The notes under the pieces are model-generated. The model searched no databases. It was not told the DNA's origin and was given only the letters and a program-made list of their open reading frames with translations. A DNA stretch of 50,000 nucleotides, taken from NCBI GenBank assembly GCA_037447655.1, contig JBBHKE010001596.1, forward strand, positions 1 to 50,000, written 5' to 3'. Positions 32,224 through 42,529 of this stretch are shown here, piece by piece; position 1 is the stretch's first letter, and each line of letters opens with the position of its first letter. Position numbers and translations under genes: made by a program. This DNA is from Zygnema cylindricum. Its lineage: Eukaryota > Streptophyta > Zygnematophyceae > Zygnematales > Zygnemataceae.

Positions 32224-32238
32224 GGTTATGGGCCCACC
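32224..32238 (+). other. Primer-binding site of C4 (half tRNA-iMet)
   Basis: GGTTATGGGCCCACC, exact complement to the initiator tRNA-Met anticodon arm, with the gag ATG at 32228. Confidence 0.8.
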
Positions 32239-33300
32239 CTGTAGGGTGCTCACCTTCAATGATTCTGGGTTCATCTATTGAGAAGCCATGATGATGGGAG
32301 CTTTGTGCGAAAAACGATACAGGGGTATCGTCAGTGGACAAGTGAAACGTCCACCTTTGGGAACTCCACCAGGATTTGGAGGAGTAAGGTTTCCTACAAC
32401 AACGGCTGCCTCAGCGGAGGAGGCAAATGATGGGGACAGCAGTGTGTCTCAAAAGGGGAAAGGGAAGGAGACACCCCTTACTCCTATTGCCACAGTACAA
32501 CGAGCGGCGAGTGTGAAAATCGTAGAGAACGATACTCAAATGTGGGAGGATATGAACATGGCTGCTAAGAACTTCATTCTGAGGCACCTCAATCAAGCTT
32601 TGGCTAACCCTCATCTTCACATTTATTAGGCTGAGGAGTTGTGGGTGAGTTTGGTGGAGATTTATAGAGCTAAAACAATTCAGGAGCGCAAGTTGGCTGA
32701 GCAAAAGCTAGTGAGTTACACTTACAAAGGAGGAAAGATGTTAGATTACTGTAATGATCTTTCTTGTTTGTATCTGGAGATGGAAAGTGTCGGGTTGACA
32801 GGTACAATGAAAATGAAAGTTAACACTCTTAGCATGAAGTTACCAGATGAGTGCGAAAACATAGTGCATCGAGTACAGGAAATTGTTGATAGTTCATGGA
32901 AATGGAACACAGTGGTCAGAATGATACTTGTGCAGGAAAAAACAATGGAGATAAGGAGAGGAGAAAAGAGCATTCAAGCTTTAGCAGCATGAGGGGATTG
33001 ATGGAGGAAGGAATCAAAGAAAGAGTATAAAGGGGAAAGTGATCATTATGGAGGATTGAGGCCCCTGAAGGGTCTTTGTCATTTTCGCAAAAAACTAGGA
33101 CACTTCATCACAGATTTTGTCATCCTGTCCGAGCTCACGCTCCAAGAGAATCGTGGAGGGGGTTCTTCCGGAGGGAAGAAAAAGACACTTGTGGTTACAA
33201 AAGAGACAGGAGAAACCGAGGATGAGTCCTCTGAGGAGGATGGGGAGCTTCTTCTTGACGAGAGTCAGGAAGAGAAGGAGATCCCTCGGATACAAAAGTG
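32228..33300 (+). pseudogene. gag: Copia gag of C4, stop at codon 18
   Basis: The ATG in the primer-binding site is followed by TGA at 32279-32281, the same codon-18 stop as in C3, preceded by a TAG at about codon 7. Remaining pieces are 32288-32629 (stop in HIYxAEEL) and 32639-32992 (stop at 32990). The zinc knuckle is damaged: CHFRKKLGHFITDF has lost its second and fourth ligands (Arg and Phe for Cys). The linker toward protease is open from 33056. Confidence 0.8.
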
Positions 33301-35289
33301 TGCCCTTGGAGCAATTCGAGAAGCTCAACAGGAAGGATGGATCATCGACTTAGGTGCATCCATGCATATGTGTCGTGATAAGGAACTCTTCACTATGCTA
33401 AAAAAGATCCCTACAGTAGAGATAGAGTATGGGGATGGGAGAGTGGTTACTACAGATCTAGAGGGATCAGTGGATCTGAAAGTCTTAGTGGAGGGTAAGA
33501 CTTCTATACTTACATTCTTAGATGTACTCTACATTCCTCAGCTGAGGAAAAATCTTATCTCTACGTCTGTGTTACATGACAAAGAGTTTGATACCTTCAC
33601 TAGAAAAGGAGTCTTTACAGCTAAGTATGGGGATGAAGTTTACGTCACGGCAGATAAGGGTAACGAAGGAATGTTTAGGCTTAACCTGAGTAATGAAAAG
33701 AAGAATGCTTACTATGTTGGTGTTCCTAAGTTGAGAATTGGCATAAGCGGTTGGGACATGTGTATTTTGATAGGTTGAGGGAAATGAAAAAGCTTGGGGT
33801 AGTAGAAGGCATTGAGTTTGGGGATAATGAAATGATGGATGATTGTAGTGGCTATGCTCAAGGTAAGGCTCAAAGACTTCCCTTTCCCAAAGCCCCCACA
33901 TATCGAGGTGAGAAAGTTTTAGATTTGGTCCACACAAATATTTGGGGACCTACAACAGTACCTTCGGTTGGAGGAAAGAGGTTTATGATGACAATAAACG
34001 ATGACTGGTCTAGATACTCTAGAGTCTACTTTCAAAAAACAAAGTCAAAAGCATCAACTTACTTTAAAGAATATAAAGACTGGAGTGAGAAGTTGCATGA
34101 AACCCCCATTAAGAGGAAAAGGAGTGATAATGGGGGGGAATATACCTCTAACCAGTTTGAGTAATATTTGAGAGATGAGGGAGTCCAGCATCACCGCAAC
34201 AAAATCAGGTAGCTGAGAGGTTTAATCGAACTGTAGGGGATAGTGTATGCAGTATGTTGGCCGACAAGAAAATAGAAAAGAGATTTTGGGCAGAAGCAAT
34301 GAACTGTGCCAACTACATTAAGAATAGAGTCCTTACCTCAGGTGTAAAGGGAGTGACACCTTATGATAGATGAGTTGGGAGGAAACCAAATATCTCACAC
34401 CTTAAAGTATTCAGTAGCCAAGTTTACAGTCTTGACACGGATAGGAAAAACTGGAAACTAGATGCTAAGAGAAAACCTGGATACTTTGTGGGATATGATG
34501 AGGATGTTTAGGGATACAGAGTCTATGACACAGCAAAGAAAGATATCATTCTGGTCAAACACTTAGTTGTCATGGATGAAGGGAAGTCATTTGACCCCTT
34601 CAAATATACAAAGAAGATAAGTATCTGATTTGAGTACGAAAGTGAGGAGAACTCTGTCGTTCCCGAAAGGGACTTGAGTGAAACTGTGATTGCAAATTCA
34701 AGGGAAATCCAAGATACAAGAGACTCACCAGAAACCTCACATACTCCTATGGACTTCAAGGTGATAGAAGAAGCGGGACAAGAACTCACTTTTATGGACA
34801 GGGGAGCCGATGAGACAGTGAGAAGAAACCCGAGACTTCCATCTATTCCAGCTTCGGAGTTTGAGGGAGGAAGGATGAGCAGCAAAAGGATAAAAGAAAA
34901 ACAAGCCGCGCATAAGGTAACTAAGCTATCTCACCCAGATGCGCCTCTGTCTTACTCCGAGGAAGTAAATAGTCCAGAGAAAGAAAGATGGATTAGAGCT
35001 ATAAATGATGAGATGGCTTCTATCATGAAAGAAATTACTTGGGAATTAGCGGATTGCCCCCTAGACAGAAAACGTATTGGGTGTAAATGGGTATTCAAAC
35101 TAAAACTGAATCTAGATAATACCATTGAGAGATATAAGGCTCGATTTGTAGCGAAGGGGTTCACCCAAAAGGAGGGGATTGACTATGAGGAGACCTTTGC
35201 TCTAGTTGTTCCGTTCCCCTCAGTAAGGATTCTCCTGAGTTTGGCAGCAGAGGAAGACATGGAAATACACCAAATGGACATTAAGATTG
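33300..35289 (+). pseudogene. pol: Copia pol of C4, cut off within RT
   Basis: 33056-33778 is open through protease (IIDLGASMHMC, DLGA) to the shared frameshift at about 33735. Integrase pieces: 33751-34164 (VHTNIWGP, first Asp lost; RSDNGGEYTS intact), stop, then the deletion shared with C3 at about 34190. The C-terminal block and RT start are in 34674-35300 (KLNLDNTIERYKARFVAKGF). The RT ends after HQMDIK at about 35286, where a diverged LTR begins. No YVDD or RNase H remains. Confidence 0.85.
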
Positions 35290-36336
35290 TGTTGAAATAA
35301 GTAGTTTTTGTATTGTCTAGGTCTAAATTAATTAGCGGAAAACATATAAAGAAAATGTTGGTATCCTGCCTCCATTTCTTCTCTCTTACCCCCATACTTG
35401 TTGTAGTCAATGAAGGAGAGAGAGAGAGCGATGGAGCCATGGCTGCCTCAGCTCTATAGGAAGAAATAAAGAGTGACTTAAGTCACTCTCAACAAAAGGT
35501 TGAGTCCGGCAGGACTCGAACCCCCGACCGGCAGAGAGCGTCGTAGCCGTTAGCTCTAACCAGTCTCTCGTAGAATTTTGTTAGAGGATATAGGGTTTCA
35601 TTAATATTTAAACTATTGTGTTATACAGAAATAATTTAAGTGAAACTCTTTACGAGACATATAGATACAGTTTTACGAAATACGAAGTACTGTACTAAAT
35701 TGAAACAGTTATTGCGCATTTTGTTTTGATAGCGAAACACATATTTCGCAAGTATTTATTACGGCTAAGATTCCATTTCGCGTCAAATCTAACGGCGCAC
35801 ATCATCGCCAAAATCTCAAAATGGTCACTTTGGCATTTAGTGACGTGGCATGACCTAGCGCCACGTGTAAAGATGACATTCGGTCACGAGAATTCCGAGG
35901 AACGTACGGACGAGTGGAAAATAGACACGTGTCCGCCTAATGGCCTTGTCGTACACAGGCCGTACAAAGAGTATATCGGTAGTAGTACTTTTTGGTATTG
36001 TACAGTATCCTGATTGGTTCGTACGGGTAGTAGATAGTGGTTGTGAGAGAGAACTAGGAAAAACTAGGACTTAGGAAAAATCAGGTAGATAGTCCTCTCT
36101 CTCTTTGAGAATTTGTATAAATTGGCATCTTTGCCACCTTATAACTTATCGCCTCGTTGGGCGTTTTCTTAGATTTCTTTTTCTACGGACTCAAGGGAGT
36201 CCACGCTGCACAGGAGTGCAGTCAGATTGCCTGCTTGTCTGCTTGTGTAGCAGTGGTTGCCATTGAAAGTGGGTTAGTTAATACCTTTCTACAGGCTTCC
36301 TGAATTTTGTAGTCCAATGGAGGAAACGGAATTGCA
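35290..36336 (+). repeat. Diverged copia-family LTR joining C4 to a gypsy fragment
   Basis: Starts TGTTGAAATAAGTAG and ends GGAATTGCA at 36336; 1,047 bp. Same architecture as the other LTRs (tRNA-like block, ACGT motifs near 35841-35930, TATAAAT at about 36115) but clearly more diverged. It interrupts the C4 RT on the left and meets a gypsy RT on the right. The flanking 5-mers (GATTG and TAATT) differ, so it is not a simple solo-LTR insertion; recombination is likely. Confidence 0.75.
35503..35576 (-). repeat. tRNA-like block with pol III A and B boxes
   Basis: On the - strand there is an exact B box GGTTCGAGTCC (35512-35522) preceded about 30 nt upstream by GACTGGTTAGAGCTAACGG, close to a tRNA A box. 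I cannot fold it into a convincing complete cloverleaf, so I regard it as the head of a tRNA-derived SINE or a degenerate tRNA, not a working tRNA gene. Just downstream (35471-35488) is the perfect palindrome GAGTGACTTAAGTCACTC. Related, more degenerate blocks occur in the other copia LTRs. Confidence 0.6.
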
Positions 36337-37262
36337 TAATTCATCTAAGGAAAGTGTTGGAAAGGTTAAGGGAAAAAAGGTTATATGGGAAATTGTGAAA
36401 ATCCAGCTTTCTTAATAGTGAACAATTATTTTTGGGACATATAGTTAGTGGGGAAGGTGTTAAAACAGATCCATCCAAAATTACTACAATACAAAATTGG
36501 AAGCAACCCACTAATGTCACAGAAGTTAGATCATTTTTGGGATTGGCCACTTATTACATGAAATTTATCAAGTACTTCAGTATGATCGCCGCACCATTGA
36601 CGGATTTACTTCGGGAGAAGGAGACGTTTGTGTGGGGAGTGGATCAAGAGAGAGCTTTCGAGGAACTAAAAAGGAAGTTGACCTCTGCTCCTACACTGGT
36701 GTATCTTGATCCTGCTGGGATATTTGAAATTTTGATCACTACTAATGCATCTGATAAAGGTCTAGGTGCAGTCATAAGTCAAAAAGTCGGCAAACATTTT
36801 CATCCTATTGCTTTTGAGTCCAGGAAATTTAATTATGCTAAAAAGAACTATCCACTATAGGAAAAAGAATTACTTGCAATTGTTCATGCATTGGTGAAAT
36901 GGTGTTGTTATATGCATAATAAAGAATTTACAGTTCACTGTGATAATAAGGCACTCTCCTATCTACAAAGATTAAATGATGCACAGATTATGACTAGCAG
37001 ACAAGTTTGGTGGATGCAGAAATTAGCATATTTCAAATTTAATGTCAAACATATTCATGGAAAGACAAATGTAGTCGCATATCCTTTAAGTAGATATTTT
37101 GAAATAAGTGTGATGGTTCAGGATGAATTATTTTTAGATGCTGATAGAAATGGTTATGATAAAGATCCTTATTTTGCTGTGATTTGCAATAATATTTGCA
37201 GAGGAAATTCTGACCCATTGAATAAGAGGCATGTTAAAAACTTTAGAATAGAAGATGGTTAA
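36337..37262 (+). pseudogene. Gypsy RT C-terminus and RNase H
   Basis: The first 90 bp encode RT remains with stops; 36432-36860 is open from GHIVSGEGVKTDPSKI through the thumb/connection (TEVRSFLGLATYYMKFIKYF) into RNase H (ILITTNASDKGLGAVISQ; Asn replaces the usual catalytic Asp of the TDAS box). After a TAG at 36858-36860 the frame continues to 37262 with FTVHCDNKALSYL and VKHIHGKTNVVAYPLSR (usual DALSR, so that Asp is altered). Non-functional. Confidence 0.8.
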
Positions 37263-38355
37263 CTCTATTTGCAAACAAGGGATAGATTATGCATTCCTGA
37301 AATGGGAGACTTAAAAAAACAATTTTTACAAGAAGCCCCTGAGCATTTAAGACATCTAGGTCGAGATAAAACTCTTAGTCGGTTGCATAGTAGATTGTTT
37401 TGGCCAGGGATGGCAAAAGAGGTGTCGAAACACGTGGGAAAGTTGTGTCCCTTGCCAACAGAGTAAACCTAGTAACCAGAAACCTAGAGGTCTCTTAAAA
37501 CCTTTAGATATCCCCGAAAGACCATGGGAATCTGTCAGTATGAATTTTATTGTCAGGTTACCAGCTAGATCTAGAAGAAATGATAGTATCATGGTCGTAG
37601 TCGATAGGTTCAGTAAAATGGCAATCTTTATCCCTTGCAAAACTACTCATTCAGTTGTAGATATTGCAAAGTTATATTTTGACAACGTGGTTAGACATCA
37701 TGGAGTTCCCCTGTCTATAGTCAATGATAGGGATTCTAAATTTACATCTGCATTTTGGAAAGAATTGCAACAAAATTTGGGCACTGAATTAAAAATGAGT
37801 ACCTCTTATCATCCTCAGATAGATGCACAGACAGAAAGAATAAACCGTACACTGGAAGAAATGCTTAGGACTATTTGCAGTGGAGTTGAGAACACATGGG
37901 AATCTAAACTGCCATTAATCGAATTTGCATACAATTCATGTAAACATGCTAGTACAGGATTCTCACCGTTTCAAGTTGCATACGGATACCAACCGAGAGA
38001 AGCATTAGACTTAATAACAGGGGTCACTCAAGAGAATACGGGTTCTAGAACGGAATTTTGGGAATACATTCAAACGGTTTGGAAAACAGTTCGGGATGCA
38101 TTAGTGGAGGCACAAAGAAGGCAAGAACTAAATGCTAACCGTAAACGGGGTGATTGGATGGTAAGCACAGGTGACAAGGTTTGGCTTTCAACAACTCATT
38201 ACAGGTGCAAGATCGAGGGACAAGGGGATCCTACTGGGAAATTTGCTCCTAAGTACATCGGACCATTTACTGTAATCGAGATGATATCGTCTGTTGCTGC
38301 CAAATTGGACTTTCCGCCTTCAACAAAAATTCATCCAGTGATACACATCAGCTAG
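37263..38355 (+). pseudogene. int: Gypsy integrase
   Basis: The zinc-binding region is at 37269-37466 (HLRHLGRDKTLSRLHSRLFW, then CP in a shifted frame). The catalytic core 37540-38355 is a clean 271-codon frame: MNFIVRLP has Asn at the first catalytic position (usually Asp), VNDRDSKF holds the second Asp, and DAQTERINRTLEE the Glu. The C-terminal DNA-binding region GDKVWLST and KYIGPFTVIEMI follows. The loss of the first Asp implies inactivity despite the long open frame. Confidence 0.85.
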
Positions 38356-38598
38356 TTAAAACTAGCAAATCTTCGACCAACTGAAGGAGAATTGGAATTG
38401 GATCCCTCAATAATTATAGAACCAGAGGTTCACAGATGGGTAATAGATTGGGTTGGTTAACGGTTTAAGGTCGGCAATACTATATTCTGGCAAGTGCATT
38501 ATCTTGGAAGGCCAGAAGATGAGTTAACTTTAGAAGATAATAATTTTGAATTTTTGCAGAGGTATTGGAGGGATAATAATATAGAAGCCCCGTCTTGA
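38356..38598 (+). pseudogene. Degenerate chromodomain at the end of gypsy pol
   Basis: In frame after the TAG at 38353-38355 the reading continues with LANLRPTEGELELDPSIIIE, PEVHRWVIDWVG, a stop, then FWQVHYLGRPEDELTLEDN and FLQRYWRDN. This fits the chromodomain order at the tail of plant chromoviruses (EPE..., then VxWxGxPxExxTWE). The aromatic cage is only partly recognisable. In this lineage the domain targets integration to heterochromatin. Confidence 0.6.
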
Positions 38599-38627
38599 GA
38601 ATGAAAGAGTTTTAACTAAGGTCAGTT

Positions 38628-39050
38628 AAAAATAAAGAGGGGATGATGTAACAGTAACAGCATATCGAACTTGTTTGTAAAAGCGTATTTAGGTGTTATG
38701 AATATAGAGTACTAAATTTGGTGGGCGTCCGCGAAAGAATCGCTCAATTTAGAGTCCTATTTCAAAAGATATAGTGATGGGTGTATTTAGGTGACAGCAG
38801 GGGTCAAAATAATAGGTGGGTAACATTGAAACGGGTTAAGGGTCAAAGTAGTCGCGAAATTTAAGGCGTACGTCTATATAAAGTACTAATAGTGGTTTGG
38901 TAACTATTATGGTTCATTTCGTACGATTTTTAGTACGAAACGTCATAATTTAACTCTAATTTGTGTAATAATTTTTTTTCAAAAACAAATTTTACTATAA
39001 TTTATCAATAACTCTAATTTGGCTTACTTCCGTACTATTTATCCGCGCTG
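38628..39050 (+). repeat. Polypurine tract and start of the gypsy 3' LTR
   Basis: AAAAATAAAGAGGGGA (38628-38643) is followed by TGATGTAACAG at 38644, a typical gypsy LTR start. A TATA box TATATAAAG lies at 38875-38883. I cannot find the right end of the LTR because no second copy is present in the window; the end given is only a minimum. Confidence 0.55.
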
Positions 39051-40700
39051 ATATCTTTAGTGTAAATTAGGTACACGTACAAAATTTGACAAATCATTCA
39101 GTTTCACGTCATTGTGACGTTTGCACCACGCGGTTTGTGAAAACGCAGTTACATGAGAACGACCTGTATTAAATCATTTTTTGTACTTTTTTAGTTAATA
39201 AAGTACAATTTTGTACCGTCAAACACCGACTGTACGCCACACTATGTAAAACGACACTATATTAGAGTTGTTAACGCCGATTCAAAAAAGTACCTTATAT
39301 AATGTAAAGAATAATTTAGAATTATGTACTCTATTGAGGGTGATAGAGTCGAAATCTGGGTCTACGAAATTAGCGTACATAACGCTAATTACGATTCGCG
39401 GTGTACTTGATGTTAGAATTTGCATTGTGTAGATCAATGTCAGTGTTGATGTCAACGTAGCGTTTTTTGTTCATTGGTAGCGCCATGTCGCTCATTATGT
39501 TTCATTTAGGTTGCAAAAAATAAAACCAACATACCATGCTTACTGTTTTTTTTTCTTTTATTTTTCAAAATGTCTTTATAGAAGATCCGACCAAGATTTT
39601 TTGAGGGTCCAAGCGCAAAAAATAAATGCTTGATTATTTTTGGGCCCTCATCTTCAAAGGAATCGCTCCACACGGCTCTGTGGACGGCCATCACTCTCAA
39701 CTATCCTTTATAGGAAAGACATCTACAATCGTGTAGAATCATTACACCTAGAAGATGTAGATTGGTGCCACGATGGATAACCAATTAAATGTTTACACGT
39801 AGCAAACTTTGTACGACTTCGGACGATGTGGACGGGAATATAACGGAATACCTTTGTTGGAAGATATATGTTTGAAAACCTTTTCAAATTACAAGGTCAA
39901 AAAGGGAGCTCTAAAAAAAGGAAGATAGTTTTTCTTTTTAAAAAGCAAGACTTAAAAAAGTCGTAAAAATATATAAAGAGGAGGGAATTTCGATGGTACA
40001 ATGACATAATACGAATACTTTGTACGATGAAATAGTTTGCAAGTACAATTTTTCAATTTAACTCGCAAGGTTGCAAAAACCTTCGGCTACTCTCAATATC
40101 AAAAATGTAGAATACATGGTGCCACTAAAAACATAACGCGTATGAGAGAGCTTGTTTATGGGCACCACGTGATGGCAACACCTTTGAAATATTGGTGCGT
40201 AATTGTGTCGGTACAATTACTAGCACCTCGTGGTGGAAACATTGTTAAGTTCAATGTAATATTTTGTGAATGATCAACTTTTACATAATAGTAGGAAGCT
40301 CCTTAATACAAGAAAATGTATATGAGAAAATTTCGAATAAAAGTGCTCTTACTTCTTGCATAGTCAAGAAAACATTTTTGTAAGATAAAATGACGGCGAC
40401 AAACGTTTAAACAAAGTGCTTACATTGTGGAGTTCTTCGTAGCTTTTGTCTACTAACATGATAGGTGGGCGCACAACACTTTTCTTTACATGTGGTTGTG
40501 CGAATTTTGTTAACCTACCTACTGTGCGATTATTTCGATTCAAAGCAATCCACTAATTAATCGTGATCTCTAGGCTCAATCGCGCTCAGTTCGTACTATT
40601 GTGTACTAAATTCAAATGTTGTATGAAAGATGACTCAAGCGCTTGCGCCCTACCAAAAAAATACATGCGGTTATCATTTCTCTAATGTTTTTAAAAACTT
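39050..40700. other. No gene; decayed repeats
   Basis: AT-rich with many stops. It contains the RVESLHL-type fragment (39718-39840) and the repeated motif ending CGGTGTACT at 39380-39407. Small open frames (39506-39700 on -, 40037-40273 on +) show no recognisable domain. Confidence 0.45.
39718..39840 (+). pseudogene. Second copy of the RVESLHL-type fragment
   Basis: The + frame reads RVESLHLEDVDWCHDG, TAA, then CLHVANFVRLRTMWTGI and another stop. It aligns without gaps, apart from one codon, to the fragment at 1937-2161. Two in-frame stops mark it as dead. Family unknown. Confidence 0.45.
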
Positions 40701-40707
40701 TTTGCTA

Positions 40708-40885
40708 GTGTCGTGTATTGAGAGTCTCCTACCGATACTCAATATGTGTTTTTTTTGACATACCGACAATCTATATATTTTTCAAGCATATTGAGAAGGC
40801 AAATATCGCATTGAAGTTACGATACATAGTAATAAGCTTCGGGTTGATGATATTAGTGATACCTCCACGTTCGTTTGTCAAAAAT
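40708..40885 (+). repeat. Left part of a TATCG-rich MITE-like repeat
   Basis: GTGTCGTGTATTGAGAGTC and the following 170 bp align with 47161-47340 (GTGTTGTGTATCGAGAGC, ATCTATATATTTTTCAAGCA versus the matching block, GATGATATTAGTGATACCTCC). The right half with the opposite terminal repeat is missing here. Confidence 0.5.
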
Positions 40886-41439
40886 AATTCGCCTCGCCCC
40901 TCCTACCAGAGGTCGTCCGAATCCGTATCTGATCCGAATTTGGTCGGCTGCGTCGGATCCGGAATGGATTTGGGTGCAAAATTTTGGGTTCGAGTCGTAT
41001 TTGGCCTTGTGATACAAAAAAATAAAACAGAATCGGGTATTGTTAGGCAAGTAAAAAACGAAAAAAATTGAAGGTTTCGTAGGTACGTTCCAGTACACTA
41101 ATTCATTCTCCATACTATCCAACATTATTGTACTTTGTACTCTTGGTATCGTGGAAGGTATAAGGGAGATGTACCACTAATTTTGTACTTATTCGAGTTT
41201 TGGCGAGTACGAGTAGTCGAGAGAAACCGAATTTCGATTAACTTTTTTTTTTGTAAACGGGTATCGGGTTCTTGGTAATAACGAGTATCGGGTACTGGGT
41301 AACAATTTAGGAGCGCGCAATAACCCGACTGGATTTCGGGTGTTCATATTTTGAAAAAAAAAATGTCGAATTTGGGTATATCAAATTTTGACGTCTTTTG
41401 CCTTTGCCTCCCACGAGACCTTTTTTACTACTAGTAAAT

Positions 41440-41830
41440 CAATGCTCGTTACACGGGCATGAGCCGTGTCCTGTTTTATTACGCCTTTTTTTGCCCTAAA
41501 AGTTACCCGTGTGGTGAGGTCGCCAGAGGGATAAATGCACAGATGACCACCATTGTTCATATTCCGCGCCTACTTTAAAAGTTACCCGGTCGATGAGGTC
41601 GCTCGTCGAACTGGGCCTACTTTAAAAGTGGACATCTACACACTTTGTTCCACTTTTGACGAAACGTGCCTACTTTAAAACGGGACATGAACACAATTTG
41701 CGCCACTTGTGAGGAACCGGGCCAACCCTGATCGGTGAGGTCGCCCGCGGGAGAAAGTCACCCGATCGGTGAGGTCGCTTGAGGGGCAGACGACAGACTT
41801 GTCCATATAGTCTGCAGACGGACAAAGACG
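41440..41830. repeat. Cluster of short repeats (GGTGAGGTCGC and GCCTACTTTAAAA)
   Basis: The 11-mer GGTGAGGTCGC or a one-base variant occurs four times (about 41513, 41591, 41731, 41767) and again at 43413. GCCTACTTTAAAA occurs three times (41568, 41616, 41668). The block from GATCGGTGAGGTCGCTTGAGG to GTCTGCAGACGGACAAAGA (41764-41827) is repeated at 43410-43476. This is GC-richer than its surroundings. No coding function is seen. Confidence 0.55.
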
Positions 41831-42285
41831 ACCTAGGCATGTTCTCCATTAGGCGGTCCAAATAAACATGCGGATACGTCTATTTCTCATGTTTACTGGC
41901 ACGACCCTCCATTATGTCGTGCTAGTAGACATCGTTTCTCAATTATGATTGGCGTAGGTTAGTTTTCAGATTCTTAAAATCTATAAATATTCTTCAAGCT
42001 GAAAATCCGTATGTAATATTTGTACAGGTGGCGGTAGTTAATGACTCGTATGAAAATTTTGCGACCAAATTTTAATTTTGAAATTGAAAATCAAAATTTC
42101 GGAACGGAATGTCAAAAAGGCGCCGCAAACTTTTAAGGTCAACAGATGTCAGAAGGAGCGTGCGAAGATATTTCGGTTGACCTGCATAGACCGTGGCGGA
42201 AGGCACATGGCGTGTATGACGTGTTCGATTCACATTGCCTGTTCGTGGTGGATTTTTTTTTTACGTGTACCAATGGTACGCGACT

Positions 42286-42327
42286 AGTGTGAAGAAACTC
42301 TCCTCCCGAGGAGAGTCTCTTCACACT
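42286..42327. repeat. Near-perfect 19-bp hairpin, 4-nt loop
   Basis: AGTGTGAAGAAACTCTCCT, loop CCCG, then the reverse complement with a single mismatch (18 of 19 pairs). It is isolated from the MITE-like elements nearby. It could be a cruciform-forming site, the tip of a decayed fold-back element, or an RNA hairpin; no promoter is evident. Confidence 0.7.
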
Positions 42328-42529
42328 GGACGATGTGCGTGATTGCTTCGCGAATCTTAAAAAGTGAAAAATCCAACGGTCGACATTTACGCCTATAATA
42401 TTGGAGCCATCCAGTAGACATGTCTCGTCATGTTTCGTCTGACAAAAAAAAAAAATGGTACGAATCTGTTCGAAATAGTACGGCGTCCAGTAAACAACCC
42501 CACTTTTCCTCTAATGGAAGTTCACCCCT

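Larger units (their letters stand above)
36337..38643 (+). mobile_element. Second Ty3/gypsy element, 3' half of pol
   Basis: Starts abruptly inside RT after the diverged copia LTR and runs through RNase H, integrase, a degenerate chromodomain and a polypurine tract to an LTR start at 38644. RT before integrase and the chromodomain place it with plant gypsy chromoviruses, a lineage different from elements A and B. Gag, protease and most of RT are missing. Confidence 0.8.

Noticed and set aside
35503-35576. Functional tRNA gene
   Set aside because: Good A and B boxes, but I could not fold a complete cloverleaf or assign an anticodon stem; it lies inside a repeated LTR.
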